Below, piece by piece: positions 25,762 through 35,273 of a DNA stretch of 64,000 nt; the stretch's first letter is position 1, and every line of letters begins with the position of its first letter. The translations under genes and the position numbers were made by a program. Source of the DNA: Flavipsychrobacter sp964461535. Its GTDB lineage: Bacteria; Bacteroidota; Bacteroidia; Chitinophagales; Chitinophagaceae. The DNA lies in the NCBI GenBank assembly GCA_964461535.1, contig CAYWUY010000001.1, forward strand, positions 62,001-126,000, read 5' to 3'. Under the pieces are notes generated by a model. That model saw only the letters and a program-made list of their open reading frames with translations. It was not told the origin of the DNA and did not search any database.

Positions 25762-27201
25762 ATGGCACTTAGCAGGTTTTGGTTAGTTATTATTATTTCA
25801 TCTATACTTTACGTATTGGCGCTATTATCATTTGGTGGCACATATAGTATAGACGGTATAGTAAATGGTAAAAAAGACGACCCCATTGTAATCAAAGAAA
25901 TCTTTCTGAGCCAACTAAGCCCTGCCCTACAAGACAGCCTTCAGCATGCTGCCGATAAAAAAATGGTAATAAAAGCTGCTCAATCCAAATTTGACACTAC
26001 CTACACACTAGATAAAAACATTGTAAAGATAACAGCAGGAAAACTAGGAACCGATGGCATTTTACCTACTTGTAAGTCTACGCTAATAGATTTATTACTA
26101 CCCTTAATGGCCAGCTTAGCCTTCTTCTGTGGCATCCTACAATTACTAATTGATTCCGGAGCCTCTGAAAAACTGGCCAAGCTTTTAAGTCCGGTATTTG
26201 TAAAAGTCTTTCCCGAGGTACCTGCCAACCACCCGGCCATCTCTTATATGATGCTCAATTTCGCGGCCAACTTTTTGGGACTAGACTCAGCAGCTACCCC
26301 CTTCGGACTAAAAGCAATGGATAGTTTGCAACAGCTAAACCCCGATAAAGAAAAAGCCAGCAATGCACAAATAATGTTTATGTGCCTACATGCGGCGGGG
26401 CTTACGCTAATACCTACCTCCATCATTGGCTATCGTGCTGCACAAAATGCTCAAAACCCAGCCGATGTTATGCTACCCTGCATCATTACTTCGTTTGCGG
26501 GTACTGTAGCTGCACTAGTTATAGTAGGTATACGCCAGCGCATTCAGTTTAAAAGTGCTGCGCTTTTGCTTTCTATAGGCCTTATATCTGGTATTATTAC
26601 GGCACTACTATTCTATATTTCTAAACTAGATTTAATAGAAAAAAATCACTTCACTAATAATATTTCTAACATTATTCTACTACTTATTATTTTAAGTATA
26701 ATTAGCTACTCTTTTATAAAAGAGAAGATTTTCAGTAATAAAGGTACTAATGTTTATAGCTCTTTTGTAGAGGGAGCATCAGAGGGAGTACAAACAGGTG
26801 TTCGTATTTTTCCATACATCTTAGGCATGCTTGTAGCTATTTCATTATTCCGCAATAGTGGTGTGTTCGAAATTGTCTCAGGCTACTTATCTAAACTATT
26901 TCTGGCTTTCAACATAAAGAAAGATATAGTAGACGCACTGCCCGTAGCCTTACTTCGCCCATTTAGCTCTGGCGGTTCTCGTGGGTTTATGATAGACTCT
27001 ATGCACATCTATGGTCCCGACTCGTTTACAGGTCGCTTATCATGCATTTTCCAATGCTCTGCCGAAACAACTTTCTATGTTATAGCGGTATACTTTGGCA
27101 GTATTAAAGTGCGTAATACCCGATACACATTAAGTACCATGCTATTGGTAGACTTAATATGTGTTATAACAGCTATACTAGTAGCTATGGTATTCTTCTA
27201 G
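25762..27201 (+). CDS. SpmA-SpmB fusion, nucleoside-recognition (Gate) domain membrane protein
   Basis: 479 residues. The first half matches spore maturation protein A: a Gate domain with MLNFAANFLGLDSAATPFGL and MFMCLHAAGLTLIPTSIIGY. The second half matches SpmB: FVEGASEGVQTGVRIFPYIL, LRPFSSGGSRGFMIDSM and CSAETTFYVIAVYFGS. There are about ten hydrophobic helices and an N-terminal periplasmic loop (about 35-110). In spore-formers the two halves are separate genes. This phylum does not sporulate, so the role is probably as an inner-membrane transporter or envelope factor, not established. It is convergent with the desaturase gene, 13 bases apart. Confidence 0.9.
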   Translation: MALSRFWLVIIISSILYVLALLSFGGTYSIDGIVNGKKDDPIVIKEIFLSQLSPALQDSLQHAADKKMVIKAAQSKFDTTYTLDKNIVKITAGKLGTDGILPTCKSTLIDLLLPLMASLAFFCGILQLLIDSGASEKLAKLLSPVFVKVFPEVPANHPAISYMMLNFAANFLGLDSAATPFGLKAMDSLQQLNPDKEKASNAQIMFMCLHAAGLTLIPTSIIGYRAAQNAQNPADVMLPCIITSFAGTVAALVIVGIRQRIQFKSAALLLSIGLISGIITALLFYISKLDLIEKNHFTNNISNIILLLIILSIISYSFIKEKIFSNKGTNVYSSFVEGASEGVQTGVRIFPYILGMLVAISLFRNSGVFEIVSGYLSKLFLAFNIKKDIVDALPVALLRPFSSGGSRGFMIDSMHIYGPDSFTGRLSCIFQCSAETTFYVIAVYFGSIKVRNTRYTLSTMLLVDLICVITAILVAMVFF

Positions 27202-27214
27202 GTCTCTACTTCTA

Positions 27215-27976
27215 CTACCAATCTCTAGGCTCAGCAGCATAAGAGGAAGCTGGTTTGGGCAGTTGCACAATACCCAAAGTAGCAAACAAGCGAATAATAG
27301 GATATATTGGGTCTAGCTCGTGCCACTTTCTACCAAAATTTATTGAAGACGGATGTTTATGGTGGTTGTTATGGTAAGATTCTCCCAACATTAAAAAGTC
27401 TATGTGCAACAAATTAGTTGCAGTATTCTTCATCTCAAAGTTTTTGTAGCCCACCTTATGCGCATACCAGTTAATAATGGCTCCATGAAATGGACTCATA
27501 AGAATAGTTATTGGGTACAATATCCATAACCAAGGGTTAGTAGCATATTTTACAAATATCAGAGTATAAATAGCTACCCATATTATTCTAGGAACCATGG
27601 AACCCATCACCTTATCAAAGGCAGGCCAGTCAGGTACATTTTTGGTAAACTTAGGGTCAACTTCAATTTTATGATTTAATATGCCCTCATATACTTTGTA
27701 GGTCTTCCACATCATATCAAATAAATTTTTTGAATATGACGGGGAATGAGGATCTTGGTCTGTATCAGTAAAAGAATGGTGCATTCTATGCATTATAGCA
27801 TAAGCCCTAGGACTTAAATAAGATGACCCCTGAGTAATAAAAGAAAGGATAAAAAAGAATTTTTCCCAACCCTTGCTCATAGTAAATGCCGCATGAGCTG
27901 CATATCTATGATGAAAAAATGTTTGACAAAATAGAGAAGTATACCACAACCCTATGAAAAAAAGAACTATTACCAT
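27215..27976 (-). CDS. Acyl-CoA desaturase (delta-9 type)
   Basis: 253 residues. The three histidine boxes are present: FFHHRYAAH (His22-His28), HRMHH with DTDQDPHSP after it, and HNNHH near residue 211. These bind the di-iron centre that introduces a double bond in acyl-CoA using O2. Four hydrophobic helices flank the boxes. The length is at the short end of the family, because the first helix is short. A -7 box lies 20 bases upstream. It probably serves membrane fluidity. Confidence 0.9.
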   Translation of the reverse strand: MVIVLFFIGLWYTSLFCQTFFHHRYAAHAAFTMSKGWEKFFFILSFITQGSSYLSPRAYAIMHRMHHSFTDTDQDPHSPSYSKNLFDMMWKTYKVYEGILNHKIEVDPKFTKNVPDWPAFDKVMGSMVPRIIWVAIYTLIFVKYATNPWLWILYPITILMSPFHGAIINWYAHKVGYKNFEMKNTATNLLHIDFLMLGESYHNNHHKHPSSINFGRKWHELDPIYPIIRLFATLGIVQLPKPASSYAAEPRDW

Positions 27977-27996
27977 TTATTGTATTGATGCTACTA

Positions 27997-28004
27997 CAAA
28001 AATA
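27997..28004 (-). promoter_or_regulatory. -7 promoter element of the desaturase gene
   Basis: TATTTTTG on the minus strand, 20 bases before the desaturase start. It overlaps the left arm of the manC terminator. Confidence 0.4.
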
Positions 28005-28056
28005 CACAAAGCAGTTGGTTATTAGCTATATTAAGCCAATATACTGCTTTGTGTAT
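28002..28056 (-). terminator. Terminator of manC
   Basis: Fourteen-base arms (28002-28015 and 28043-28056, core cacaaagcag/ctgctttgtg) with an inner stem. On the minus strand a T run follows at 28001-27998. Confidence 0.75.
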
Positions 28057-28080
28057 CTAAAATTGATTATTAAAAAATTA

Positions 28081-29166
28081 CTATAAAAACTTATCACCCT
28101 TATTCCTTTTCACTTCTGCCACATACTCTTTTATCTGTTGCTCTTTGCTACGCTGGCATATTAACAGCACATCTTTAGTATCTACTACTATATATTTTTC
28201 TAAGCCTTGTATTACTACTAGTTTATCATTAGGGGCTTTTACCATACAGCCCGTTGCATCTACTATCATTACATTATCGCCCAGCACTGCATTTGCTAAA
28301 TAGTCTTTATTACTATTATCATATGCACTTTCCCATGTACCTAAGTCACTCCAGCCAAAGTTAGACGGTATAACGTAAACGTTTTTAGCCTTTTCCATTA
28401 TACCATAGTCTATAGATATGTTGGTGCATTGTGCATATAGTTTAGCTACTACTTCGGTCTCTTGTGGGGTATTATATACATTTTTAGCCTGAGCAAACAC
28501 ATCATTCATTTCTGGCATGTGTTGTTCTAGCGCCTCCATAATAGTTTGCACATTCCATACAAATATGCCAGAATTCCATAGGAAATCACCACTCTTAAGA
28601 AACGTTTTAGCCAACTCCAAAGATGGCTTTTCAGTAAACGTTTTTACCTTAAATACGTTATCTATCTCATCTACAGTATCATACTGTATATATCCATATC
28701 CTGTATCGGGGCGTGTAGGAGTAATGCCTAAAGTAAGTAAGGCTTTATGATGAGCGACAAAATCTAAAGCTTCGTGTGCGGTACGCTCAAAAGAACGTTC
28801 ATCCATAATAAGATGGTCTGCCGGAGACATAATAATATTTGCCTTCGGATTTAGTGCCATCATTTTATGAGCAAAGTAAGCGGCGCATGGTGCAGTATTT
28901 TTTCTAGAAGCTTCGCTTATTATATTTTCCGGGTTAACTTCAGGAAGCTGTTCTTTTATACTTTCTATATACTGCTCATTAGTTATAAAGTATATGTTTT
29001 CCTTCGGACATATGTGTTTGAACCTCTCATAAGTCCATTGAATCAAAGACCTGCCGGTACCTAATAAATCCAAAAACTGCTTCGGATAATGTACCCTACT
29101 CTCTGGCCAAAAGCGACTACCAATGCCTCCCGACATGATAGCCACATAATTATTTTGTATACCCAT
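28081..29166 (-). CDS. manC: Mannose-1-phosphate guanylyltransferase
   Basis: 361 residues from the ATG at 29166; an upstream in-frame extension of eight residues is unsupported. The nucleotidyltransferase motif IMSGGIGSRFWPESR is at the N-terminus. The sugar-binding FTEKP and the conserved WNSGIFVW and DYGIMEK motifs follow. It makes GDP-mannose from mannose 1-phosphate and GTP for surface polysaccharides. It lacks the phosphomannose isomerase domain of the long form, as is usual in Bacteroidota. It is monocistronic, with a strong terminator after it. Confidence 0.93.
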   Translation of the reverse strand: MGIQNNYVAIMSGGIGSRFWPESRVHYPKQFLDLLGTGRSLIQWTYERFKHICPKENIYFITNEQYIESIKEQLPEVNPENIISEASRKNTAPCAAYFAHKMMALNPKANIIMSPADHLIMDERSFERTAHEALDFVAHHKALLTLGITPTRPDTGYGYIQYDTVDEIDNVFKVKTFTEKPSLELAKTFLKSGDFLWNSGIFVWNVQTIMEALEQHMPEMNDVFAQAKNVYNTPQETEVVAKLYAQCTNISIDYGIMEKAKNVYVIPSNFGWSDLGTWESAYDNSNKDYLANAVLGDNVMIVDATGCMVKAPNDKLVVIQGLEKYIVVDTKDVLLICQRSKEQQIKEYVAEVKRNKGDKFL

Positions 29167-29272
29167 GCTATTCAAAAAAATGATATACACGCAAGCATAT
29201 ATCTACTATACCGCTATGTCTTTCAGTCGTAAAAATACTACAATTACCTAGAATAATAGGTAGCCTACAACT

Positions 29273-29301
29273 AAAAAAGGCACATTATATTATAATGTGC
29301 C
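29273..29301 (-). terminator. Terminator of the Nfu gene
   Basis: Ten-base stem ggcacattat / ataatgtgcc (29279-29288 and 29292-29301), loop of three bases. On the minus strand it is followed by a T run (29278-29273). Confidence 0.85.
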
Positions 29302-29324
29302 CTAAAATATTATATATGTTATAT

Positions 29325-29915
29325 TTATTCTGATACTGCTACCACTTCTTTTACTTCAGGTATCATACGCTTCATCATGCCCTCTATACCCGATTTTAGA
29401 GTAATCATAGAAGACGGACAACCTGAACAAGAACCCTGTAACATCAACTTCACTATACCATCGTCAAAACCTATAAAACTAATAGCGCCACCATCCATTT
29501 CTACAGCCGGCTTCACATAGTTTTCTAATAATTCTTTTATACGCACTACCACGTCAGTATCTTCAGACAAGCCTGCATTAGGCGATGCCTTTACTACTAT
29601 TTGGTCTTCGTTAATAACTGTTTTACCTTCTTCAAGGTATTGTTTTAAAAACTCTCTTATAGAAGGTATTACATCATCCCAATTAGTACTAGACTCTTTA
29701 GTTAGCGTAACAAAATTACTAGCTATAAACACACTCCTTATAAATGGAAAAGCAAACAACTCTTTTGCCAAAGGAGATGGTGCTGCACTTTCCTCAGTTG
29801 GGAAATCTATGCTTTTACCGGGATACAATAATTTATTGGCAACAAATTTCATGGTCTCCGGATTCGGAGTCATCTCTGTATATATACTAACGATAGTGTT
29901 TCCTGTCTTCAACAT
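29325..29915 (-). CDS. Nfu-type iron-sulfur cluster carrier
   Basis: 196 residues. An N-terminal Nfu_N domain (about 10-95, YTEMTPNPETMKFVANKLL) is followed by a NifU-like C-terminal domain (about 120-190) with Cys163-x-x-Cys166 in GSCSGCPSSM, the cluster site, and EMDGGAISFIG before it. It delivers 4Fe-4S clusters to target enzymes in the cytoplasm. The two-domain form is common in Bacteroidota. The gene stands alone with its own promoter box and terminator. Confidence 0.93.
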   Translation of the reverse strand: MLKTGNTIVSIYTEMTPNPETMKFVANKLLYPGKSIDFPTEESAAPSPLAKELFAFPFIRSVFIASNFVTLTKESSTNWDDVIPSIREFLKQYLEEGKTVINEDQIVVKASPNAGLSEDTDVVVRIKELLENYVKPAVEMDGGAISFIGFDDGIVKLMLQGSCSGCPSSMITLKSGIEGMMKRMIPEVKEVVAVSE

Positions 29916-29933
29916 CTTGGTTATTATTTATGG

Positions 29934-29941
29934 CAAAATTA
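29934..29941 (-). promoter_or_regulatory. -7 promoter element of the Nfu gene
   Basis: TAATTTTG on the minus strand, 18 bases before the start codon. Confidence 0.45.
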
Positions 29942-30083
29942 CTTAATTATGCCGTACTATAGATTAATTATAGCAATAGGCATATTATAATAGCATACAT
30001 TCTTAGCCACTTCTCTACTGCTATTTACCGACCATTATCTGTATTTAACCGAAAATCAAATACATTAAATCATTCTGCCATCT

Positions 30084-30091
30084 TACTTTTG
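30084..30091 (+). promoter_or_regulatory. -7 promoter element of the TonB-dependent receptor gene
   Basis: TACTTTTG, 21 bases before the ATG at 30113. No -33 TTTG at the expected spacing. Confidence 0.4.
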
Positions 30092-30112
30092 TGACATAAT
30101 TCTGACACTTGC

Positions 30113-32386
30113 ATGAAGTATTTTATACCTCTACTTTCCTTACTTACTTTTTCTACCACAGTATCTCTGGCCGATATTCGCATTAGCGGACGCGTGCTGG
30201 ATAATAAAGAAAAACCGGTTGCGGGAGCCAACGTATATTTATATAACACCATAGATGGTGGCACTACAGATAGTGCCGGTAACTTTAGTTTTACCACCAC
30301 AGAGTCTGGGGCACAGTCGCTGGTAGCTACAGATATTAGACACGAAACCACAGGTCTTCCGCTTACTCTTAGTAAAGATACTTCCGGAATAATTCTGCAT
30401 ATGAAGGAAAACAAATCGAGAGATTTAGATGCAGTAGTTATTACCGCAGGTGCCTTTGAAGCCTCTAGCGATAAAGCTAAAACTATACTAAAACCCTTAG
30501 ACATTGTTACTACAGCAGGTGCTAATGCCGACCCCATAAAAGCAATTCAAATGCTACCGGGTACACAGCAGGTAGGTACTGAAAATGGCATGTTCATCCG
30601 TGGTGGCGACGCTAGCGAAGGAGCAGTGGTACTAGATGGTATGGTGGTGCAAAATGCCTTTTTTAACAGCGCTCCGGGAGTGTCTACCCGCAGTCGTTTC
30701 AGCGCTTTTACATTTAAAGATGTATCATTCAGTAGTGGCGGATACAGTGCTAAATATAGTCAGGCTTTGTCAGGTGTATTAGAAATGAACACCAACGACC
30801 TTGCAGACAAAAGCAATGTAAACTTAGGGGCAAGTGTGGGTGGTATATATGCCTCTTTTACTAAACGTTTTAAGAATAGCAGTCTTGATTTTGGTGGTAA
30901 TTACAGCAATTTAACACCCTTTTACTGGTTTACCACTACTAATTTCAAGTTTTATTCCGTACCCATAAGCGGTAGCGGCAATGTAAGATACGCTTGGAAA
31001 CCCAATAAAGACGGCATGTTTAAAGCCTCTTTCAATGCCAACTATTCTAGTAATGGGGTTGCAATTCCTAACCCATACGCTGGCGTTACAGATACTAGTG
31101 CCAACGCACAATACAACCCTTTCTTAGGACAAGCTGATACGCTTAACTTCCGCACAGAGGATATGTATTATTATGGAACGCTGTATTACAAGCAAATGTT
31201 TAAGAACAAGTATTCGCTATTCACAGCTGCTTCATTCAGCTATGATAATACTAAAAATAAAATGGGTACCTACCCTATGGGCGAAGATCAATATAGAGCA
31301 CAGTGGCGTGTGGAAGGTAAGAAATATATAAACAGTCGATTAACTATGTTGCTAGGTGCCGAAACTCAGAATTATGGTGTAGACCGCAATTTCGGCGGAT
31401 ATCATCAAAAATTTGATGAACACCTATTAGCAGGTTATACCGAAGCTTCTTGGACTCCGGTTTACTGGCTAGCAGTTAAGCCCGGTATCAGATACGAAAG
31501 AAGTGCTTTATTGAATGTAGATAAAGTAGGGCCTAGACTGGCTATGGCTATACGTACAGGAGACTACAGCCAAATATCTCTTGCAGGAGGTGTATTTTAC
31601 CAAAATCCGGGCAATCTATACTTACTAGTAGGTAAACGCCCCGATATGCAACAGGCAATACATTATATAAGCAACTGGCAGTGGAGCAAACAAGACAGAA
31701 CACTTAGACTAGAAGCATATTACAAAAACTACCAAGACCTTGTAAGAGAGTTATATGCTCCGGGTAGCACCTTTGTCTCGAATCGTTTCCGTAACATCAG
31801 TTCATCAGTACAGGTAGATAATAGTGGATATGGCTATGCACAAGGTTTAGAGTTATTCTGGCGAGATAAGAAAACGGTGAAAAATCTTGATTATTGGGTT
31901 ACATACAGTTATATAAATACCAAACGTTTTTACGAAAACTTCCCTTACACTACCAATCCTTATAGCCAAATCAGTGGAACACCTACATTCATAGCCGACC
32001 ATAACTTGAGCCTTGTAGGTAAGTACTTTGTAGAAAAATGGCATACCAACTTTAGCGCAACCTATTCTTTCTCTAGTGGTTTCCACTATTACAACCCCGA
32101 AGTGCCACTAAGCCAATCTACCTTCCTAAACGACCACACCCCTGCCACCAACAATATAGCACTAACAGTAGCTTATCTTAAATCTTTTGGTAAATGGTTT
32201 TCGGTATTCTACATAAGCGTAGACAACGTATTTAATATTAAAAACATATACGGATATCGCTATCAGTTTGATGCTAATAACCAAGTAATACCGGGTAGCC
32301 GCACATCAATAGTACCTGCACTTTATCGCACAGTATTTTTTGGTGTCAACTGTTCTTTAACTCAGTTTAAGAAAGATGAACTATAA
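30113..32386 (+). CDS. TonB-dependent receptor with carboxypeptidase-regulatory-like domain
   Basis: 757 residues. Signal peptide 1-20. A CarbopepD-reg-like beta-sandwich (about 21-100: GRVLDNKEKPVAGANVYLYN ... DSAGNFSF) is followed by a plug domain (about 105-230; GMFIRGGDASEGAVVLDGM and SGGYSAKYSQALSGVLEMNT). The rest (about 240-757) is a 22-strand-type beta barrel. It should import a ligand across the outer membrane with TonB energy. No SusD gene follows; instead the next gene encodes a periplasmic helical protein 50 bases downstream, probably in the same operon. The ligand is unknown. Confidence 0.92.
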   Translation: MKYFIPLLSLLTFSTTVSLADIRISGRVLDNKEKPVAGANVYLYNTIDGGTTDSAGNFSFTTTESGAQSLVATDIRHETTGLPLTLSKDTSGIILHMKENKSRDLDAVVITAGAFEASSDKAKTILKPLDIVTTAGANADPIKAIQMLPGTQQVGTENGMFIRGGDASEGAVVLDGMVVQNAFFNSAPGVSTRSRFSAFTFKDVSFSSGGYSAKYSQALSGVLEMNTNDLADKSNVNLGASVGGIYASFTKRFKNSSLDFGGNYSNLTPFYWFTTTNFKFYSVPISGSGNVRYAWKPNKDGMFKASFNANYSSNGVAIPNPYAGVTDTSANAQYNPFLGQADTLNFRTEDMYYYGTLYYKQMFKNKYSLFTAASFSYDNTKNKMGTYPMGEDQYRAQWRVEGKKYINSRLTMLLGAETQNYGVDRNFGGYHQKFDEHLLAGYTEASWTPVYWLAVKPGIRYERSALLNVDKVGPRLAMAIRTGDYSQISLAGGVFYQNPGNLYLLVGKRPDMQQAIHYISNWQWSKQDRTLRLEAYYKNYQDLVRELYAPGSTFVSNRFRNISSSVQVDNSGYGYAQGLELFWRDKKTVKNLDYWVTYSYINTKRFYENFPYTTNPYSQISGTPTFIADHNLSLVGKYFVEKWHTNFSATYSFSSGFHYYNPEVPLSQSTFLNDHTPATNNIALTVAYLKSFGKWFSVFYISVDNVFNIKNIYGYRYQFDANNQVIPGSRTSIVPALYRTVFFGVNCSLTQFKKDEL

Positions 32387-32436
32387 TTTTTAAAAACAGA
32401 CTAGTTTTTGATTTAATAATTACATAATACATAACA

Positions 32437-33102
32437 ATGAACACACTTATTAAAAAAATCGCCCTAGTATGCACATTTGCAGTTACCGGGTCATTAGCAG
32501 CCAATGCACAAGACTACAAAGCTCCATTAGAAAAAACGTGGGTAACCTTCGACACTACTAAAGCACCGGCTACCAAAGTAGAGTTGGCCAATAAGCTAAC
32601 ACTTATAGCTAAAAAATGGAGTAATGAGTGGATTACACACTACTACGCAGCTACGGCAAAAGCTATAGTATCTTATGACGAAAAAGACCCTACTAAGCAC
32701 GATGCTATACTAGACGATGCCGAAAAAGAACTGCAAGATGCGGTGAGCATACTAGGCAAAGAAAATGATGAAACGCTAGTAGTAGCAGCTATGATAGCTA
32801 ACTCAAGAATAATGACCAACCCTATGGAACGCTGGCAGAAATACGGTGGCATCTTTTCTGAAAAACTAAATGGCGCCAAGGATATTAATCCTGAAAACCC
32901 AAGAATATATTATTTAAAAGGTACAACTATTTTCTTTACACCTAAAAATTATGGCGGTGGTAAAGAAAATGCACTACCTCTATTTGAAAAAGCAGCTACC
33001 TACTTTGCTAAAGAAACCGGCACTGATATTTCAAAACCAAGTTGGGGTAAAAACTATAATACTTACTTCCTAGAGCAGTGTAAAACCGAAGACAAAAAAT
33101 AA
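32437..33102 (+). CDS. Periplasmic TPR-like protein, likely partner of the receptor
   Basis: 221 residues. Signal peptide 1-24 (ANAQD). The rest is mostly helical and reads like tetratricopeptide-type repeats, e.g. INPENPRIYYLKGTTIFFTP and ALPLFEKAATYFAKE. From position it is probably co-transcribed with the TonB-dependent receptor and may assist ligand handling or receptor assembly, which is inferred. A terminator follows 19 bases after the stop. Confidence 0.7.
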   Translation: MNTLIKKIALVCTFAVTGSLAANAQDYKAPLEKTWVTFDTTKAPATKVELANKLTLIAKKWSNEWITHYYAATAKAIVSYDEKDPTKHDAILDDAEKELQDAVSILGKENDETLVVAAMIANSRIMTNPMERWQKYGGIFSEKLNGAKDINPENPRIYYLKGTTIFFTPKNYGGGKENALPLFEKAATYFAKETGTDISKPSWGKNYNTYFLEQCKTEDKK

Positions 33103-33120
33103 AAAACAACCATACGTATA

Positions 33121-33148
33121 AAGCCCGAGCGAATAGTTCGGGCTTTTT
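33121..33148 (+). terminator. Terminator of the receptor operon
   Basis: Eight-base stem aagcccga / tcgggctt (33121-33128, 33138-33145) followed by a T run. Confidence 0.85.
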
Positions 33149-33238
33149 CGTTTTTGAATGTAGATGAATAATATAAAAATTGTTGTATTTTTCTCAATTG
33201 TAGCCACTATGTATGTTAAAATAAATTAACGACCTTTG

Positions 33239-35263
33239 ATGCTACGCGCTTTTAACAACAAACACATGCGTATGACTCCTTCAAATAATACATTTTTATC
33301 ACTTATCAACAAATGGATGGCCTGCCTTCCATTGCTTCTTATGTCTGTGCTTCCTCTCAGTAGCCAAGCTGCCGAGCCCGATACAGCCTTGGTATCTAAG
33401 GCTTTGTCTAAATACAGCAAAGAAAACTCCGCCTATCTTAACTATAAAGAAAAGTTAGAGATAACCCTTGAAAACGGCGAATTAGTTGCTCGCACCTATA
33501 CCACATGGGACCGTTTGCTTATAAGTCCGGTTTCCCCGCAAGAGTCATTACTAGACCTCACTTACAAAAGCTACTTTAATAAAATACAGCATTACGACGC
33601 TGTAGCATACATACCTAAAAGTAATGGTGGCTATAAAACTGAAGATCACTTCTTTATACAAAAGTTTAGTAGCGATAGGAGTACATTCTACGACGACTTC
33701 ATAAATGTAGCAATGGTATTTACCGGCCTAAAGCAGCACAGTGTTATTAGTGGCTCGGTAACGCATTATCATCCTGAACTTAATGCCTTACCGGTTATGG
33801 ATTTGGCATTGAGATATCCTGCATTGCACTGCGAACTAGAAATTGTTGTGCCCGACTATGTAAATATTAAGAGCCTTAAAAAAGGGCCTTGGATAGACAA
33901 ACTAAACTATACCAAAACTCAAAAGAACGGTAAAACTACTTATACGTATACTATGGATAACGTTCCTGCATACGAACAAGATAAAGATGTGCCTTCTTTT
34001 TTCTATGATGCTACCTATGTACTAAACTATATAAGTTCTTATCGTTTGCCTAACGAAAGCAAAGATTCCGTACTCTTAAATAATGTAGATGACCTATATA
34101 AGTTCCAATATAAGTATGTAGGCAACCTGAACATTAAAAAAGATACGGTTTTAGAAAAACTAGTAGCTGAAATAACCAAGGGCGATAAATCTGCAAAAGA
34201 TAAAGCGGCTCATATCTATAAATGGGTGCAAGACAACGTACACTACATAGCTATTGAGGCAGGTCTTGCAGGGTGGATTCCTCGCGAGGCTGATACTGTT
34301 CTTAAACGCAAATTTGGCGACTGTAAAGATATGGCTAGCCTTCTTACTACTATGTATCGCGCAGCAGGTATGGAAGCTTATCTTACTTGGGTAGGTACCA
34401 CTATCATTCCTTTTAAGGCAGAAGAGATTCCTGCACCACGATTATTCAATCACATGATATGTGCATTGCACCTAGATGGCGAATGGATATTTGTAGATGG
34501 TACGGCAGCTACCTTGCCATTCAATACCAACCGTGCAGACATTCAAGGCAAACAAGTACTTATAGCTCAAGACTATAAAAACTACAAACTGCTTACCATA
34601 CCTGAAGTAGCTGCTGATAAAAATAGTACTGTAGATAGCACTACTATACAAATAGACTCACTTACACATAGAAGCATATCTGGTAAGGTATTCCAGTCGC
34701 TAAAAGGTTACCCTTCTTGGAATACGCATTACGTAGCACTATACCTTAAAGCAGATGAGAAAGATAAGTGGATTCGCAAACATACACTACGTGGCAACGA
34801 CCGCTATGCAGTAGACAAGTACAGCATTAAAGAGGTTAAAAATGTCAATAAAGATTTGAATGTAGATGTAGATTATAGCATAGATAATTATGTAGTAGCA
34901 TCGGGCAAAAACCTGATTATAAACATGAATATGACCAATACTTATGCAGATAGATGGGTAGACCTTTCTAACCGTAAAGTAGGTAGCTATTACGACTACA
35001 AAGAAAAAATTAAAGACGTAGTGGTACTTAACATTCCCAAAGGCTATAAAGTAAGCTACCTACCAAAACCTGTGCAAGGTGGCGACCCTAATGTATGGAC
35101 TTATAAAATAAACTACAAAGTAGTGGGCAATACTATAGTGCTTACGAAAGAATATACTACCAATACTAGAGAGGTAAGTAGAAACCTTTTGTCTACTACC
35201 AATACTTGGGCAAATGCTCTTGAAAAACAATATCAAGAAACTGTTGTGCTTACAGCTAAATAA
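33239..35263 (+). CDS. DUF3857 and transglutaminase-like domain protein
   Basis: 674 residues from the ATG at 33239; a TTG directly before it extends the frame by one codon. A hydrophobic export signal lies near 28-44 (LPLLLMSVLPLSSQAAEP). A DUF3857 domain (about 75-245) is followed by a transglutaminase core (about 315-430) with the catalytic triad Cys362 (FGDCKDMASLL), His405 (FNHMICAL) and Asp420 (FVDGTA). A C-terminal beta domain resembling DUF2569/DUF3858 runs from about 500 to 674. The protein is probably periplasmic. The reaction is unknown; family members may be isopeptide-forming or hydrolytic. A paralogue without the triad follows 10 bases downstream. Confidence 0.85.
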   Translation: MLRAFNNKHMRMTPSNNTFLSLINKWMACLPLLLMSVLPLSSQAAEPDTALVSKALSKYSKENSAYLNYKEKLEITLENGELVARTYTTWDRLLISPVSPQESLLDLTYKSYFNKIQHYDAVAYIPKSNGGYKTEDHFFIQKFSSDRSTFYDDFINVAMVFTGLKQHSVISGSVTHYHPELNALPVMDLALRYPALHCELEIVVPDYVNIKSLKKGPWIDKLNYTKTQKNGKTTYTYTMDNVPAYEQDKDVPSFFYDATYVLNYISSYRLPNESKDSVLLNNVDDLYKFQYKYVGNLNIKKDTVLEKLVAEITKGDKSAKDKAAHIYKWVQDNVHYIAIEAGLAGWIPREADTVLKRKFGDCKDMASLLTTMYRAAGMEAYLTWVGTTIIPFKAEEIPAPRLFNHMICALHLDGEWIFVDGTAATLPFNTNRADIQGKQVLIAQDYKNYKLLTIPEVAADKNSTVDSTTIQIDSLTHRSISGKVFQSLKGYPSWNTHYVALYLKADEKDKWIRKHTLRGNDRYAVDKYSIKEVKNVNKDLNVDVDYSIDNYVVASGKNLIINMNMTNTYADRWVDLSNRKVGSYYDYKEKIKDVVVLNIPKGYKVSYLPKPVQGGDPNVWTYKINYKVVGNTIVLTKEYTTNTREVSRNLLSTTNTWANALEKQYQETVVLTAK

Positions 35264-35273
35264 TTTTTAATCA

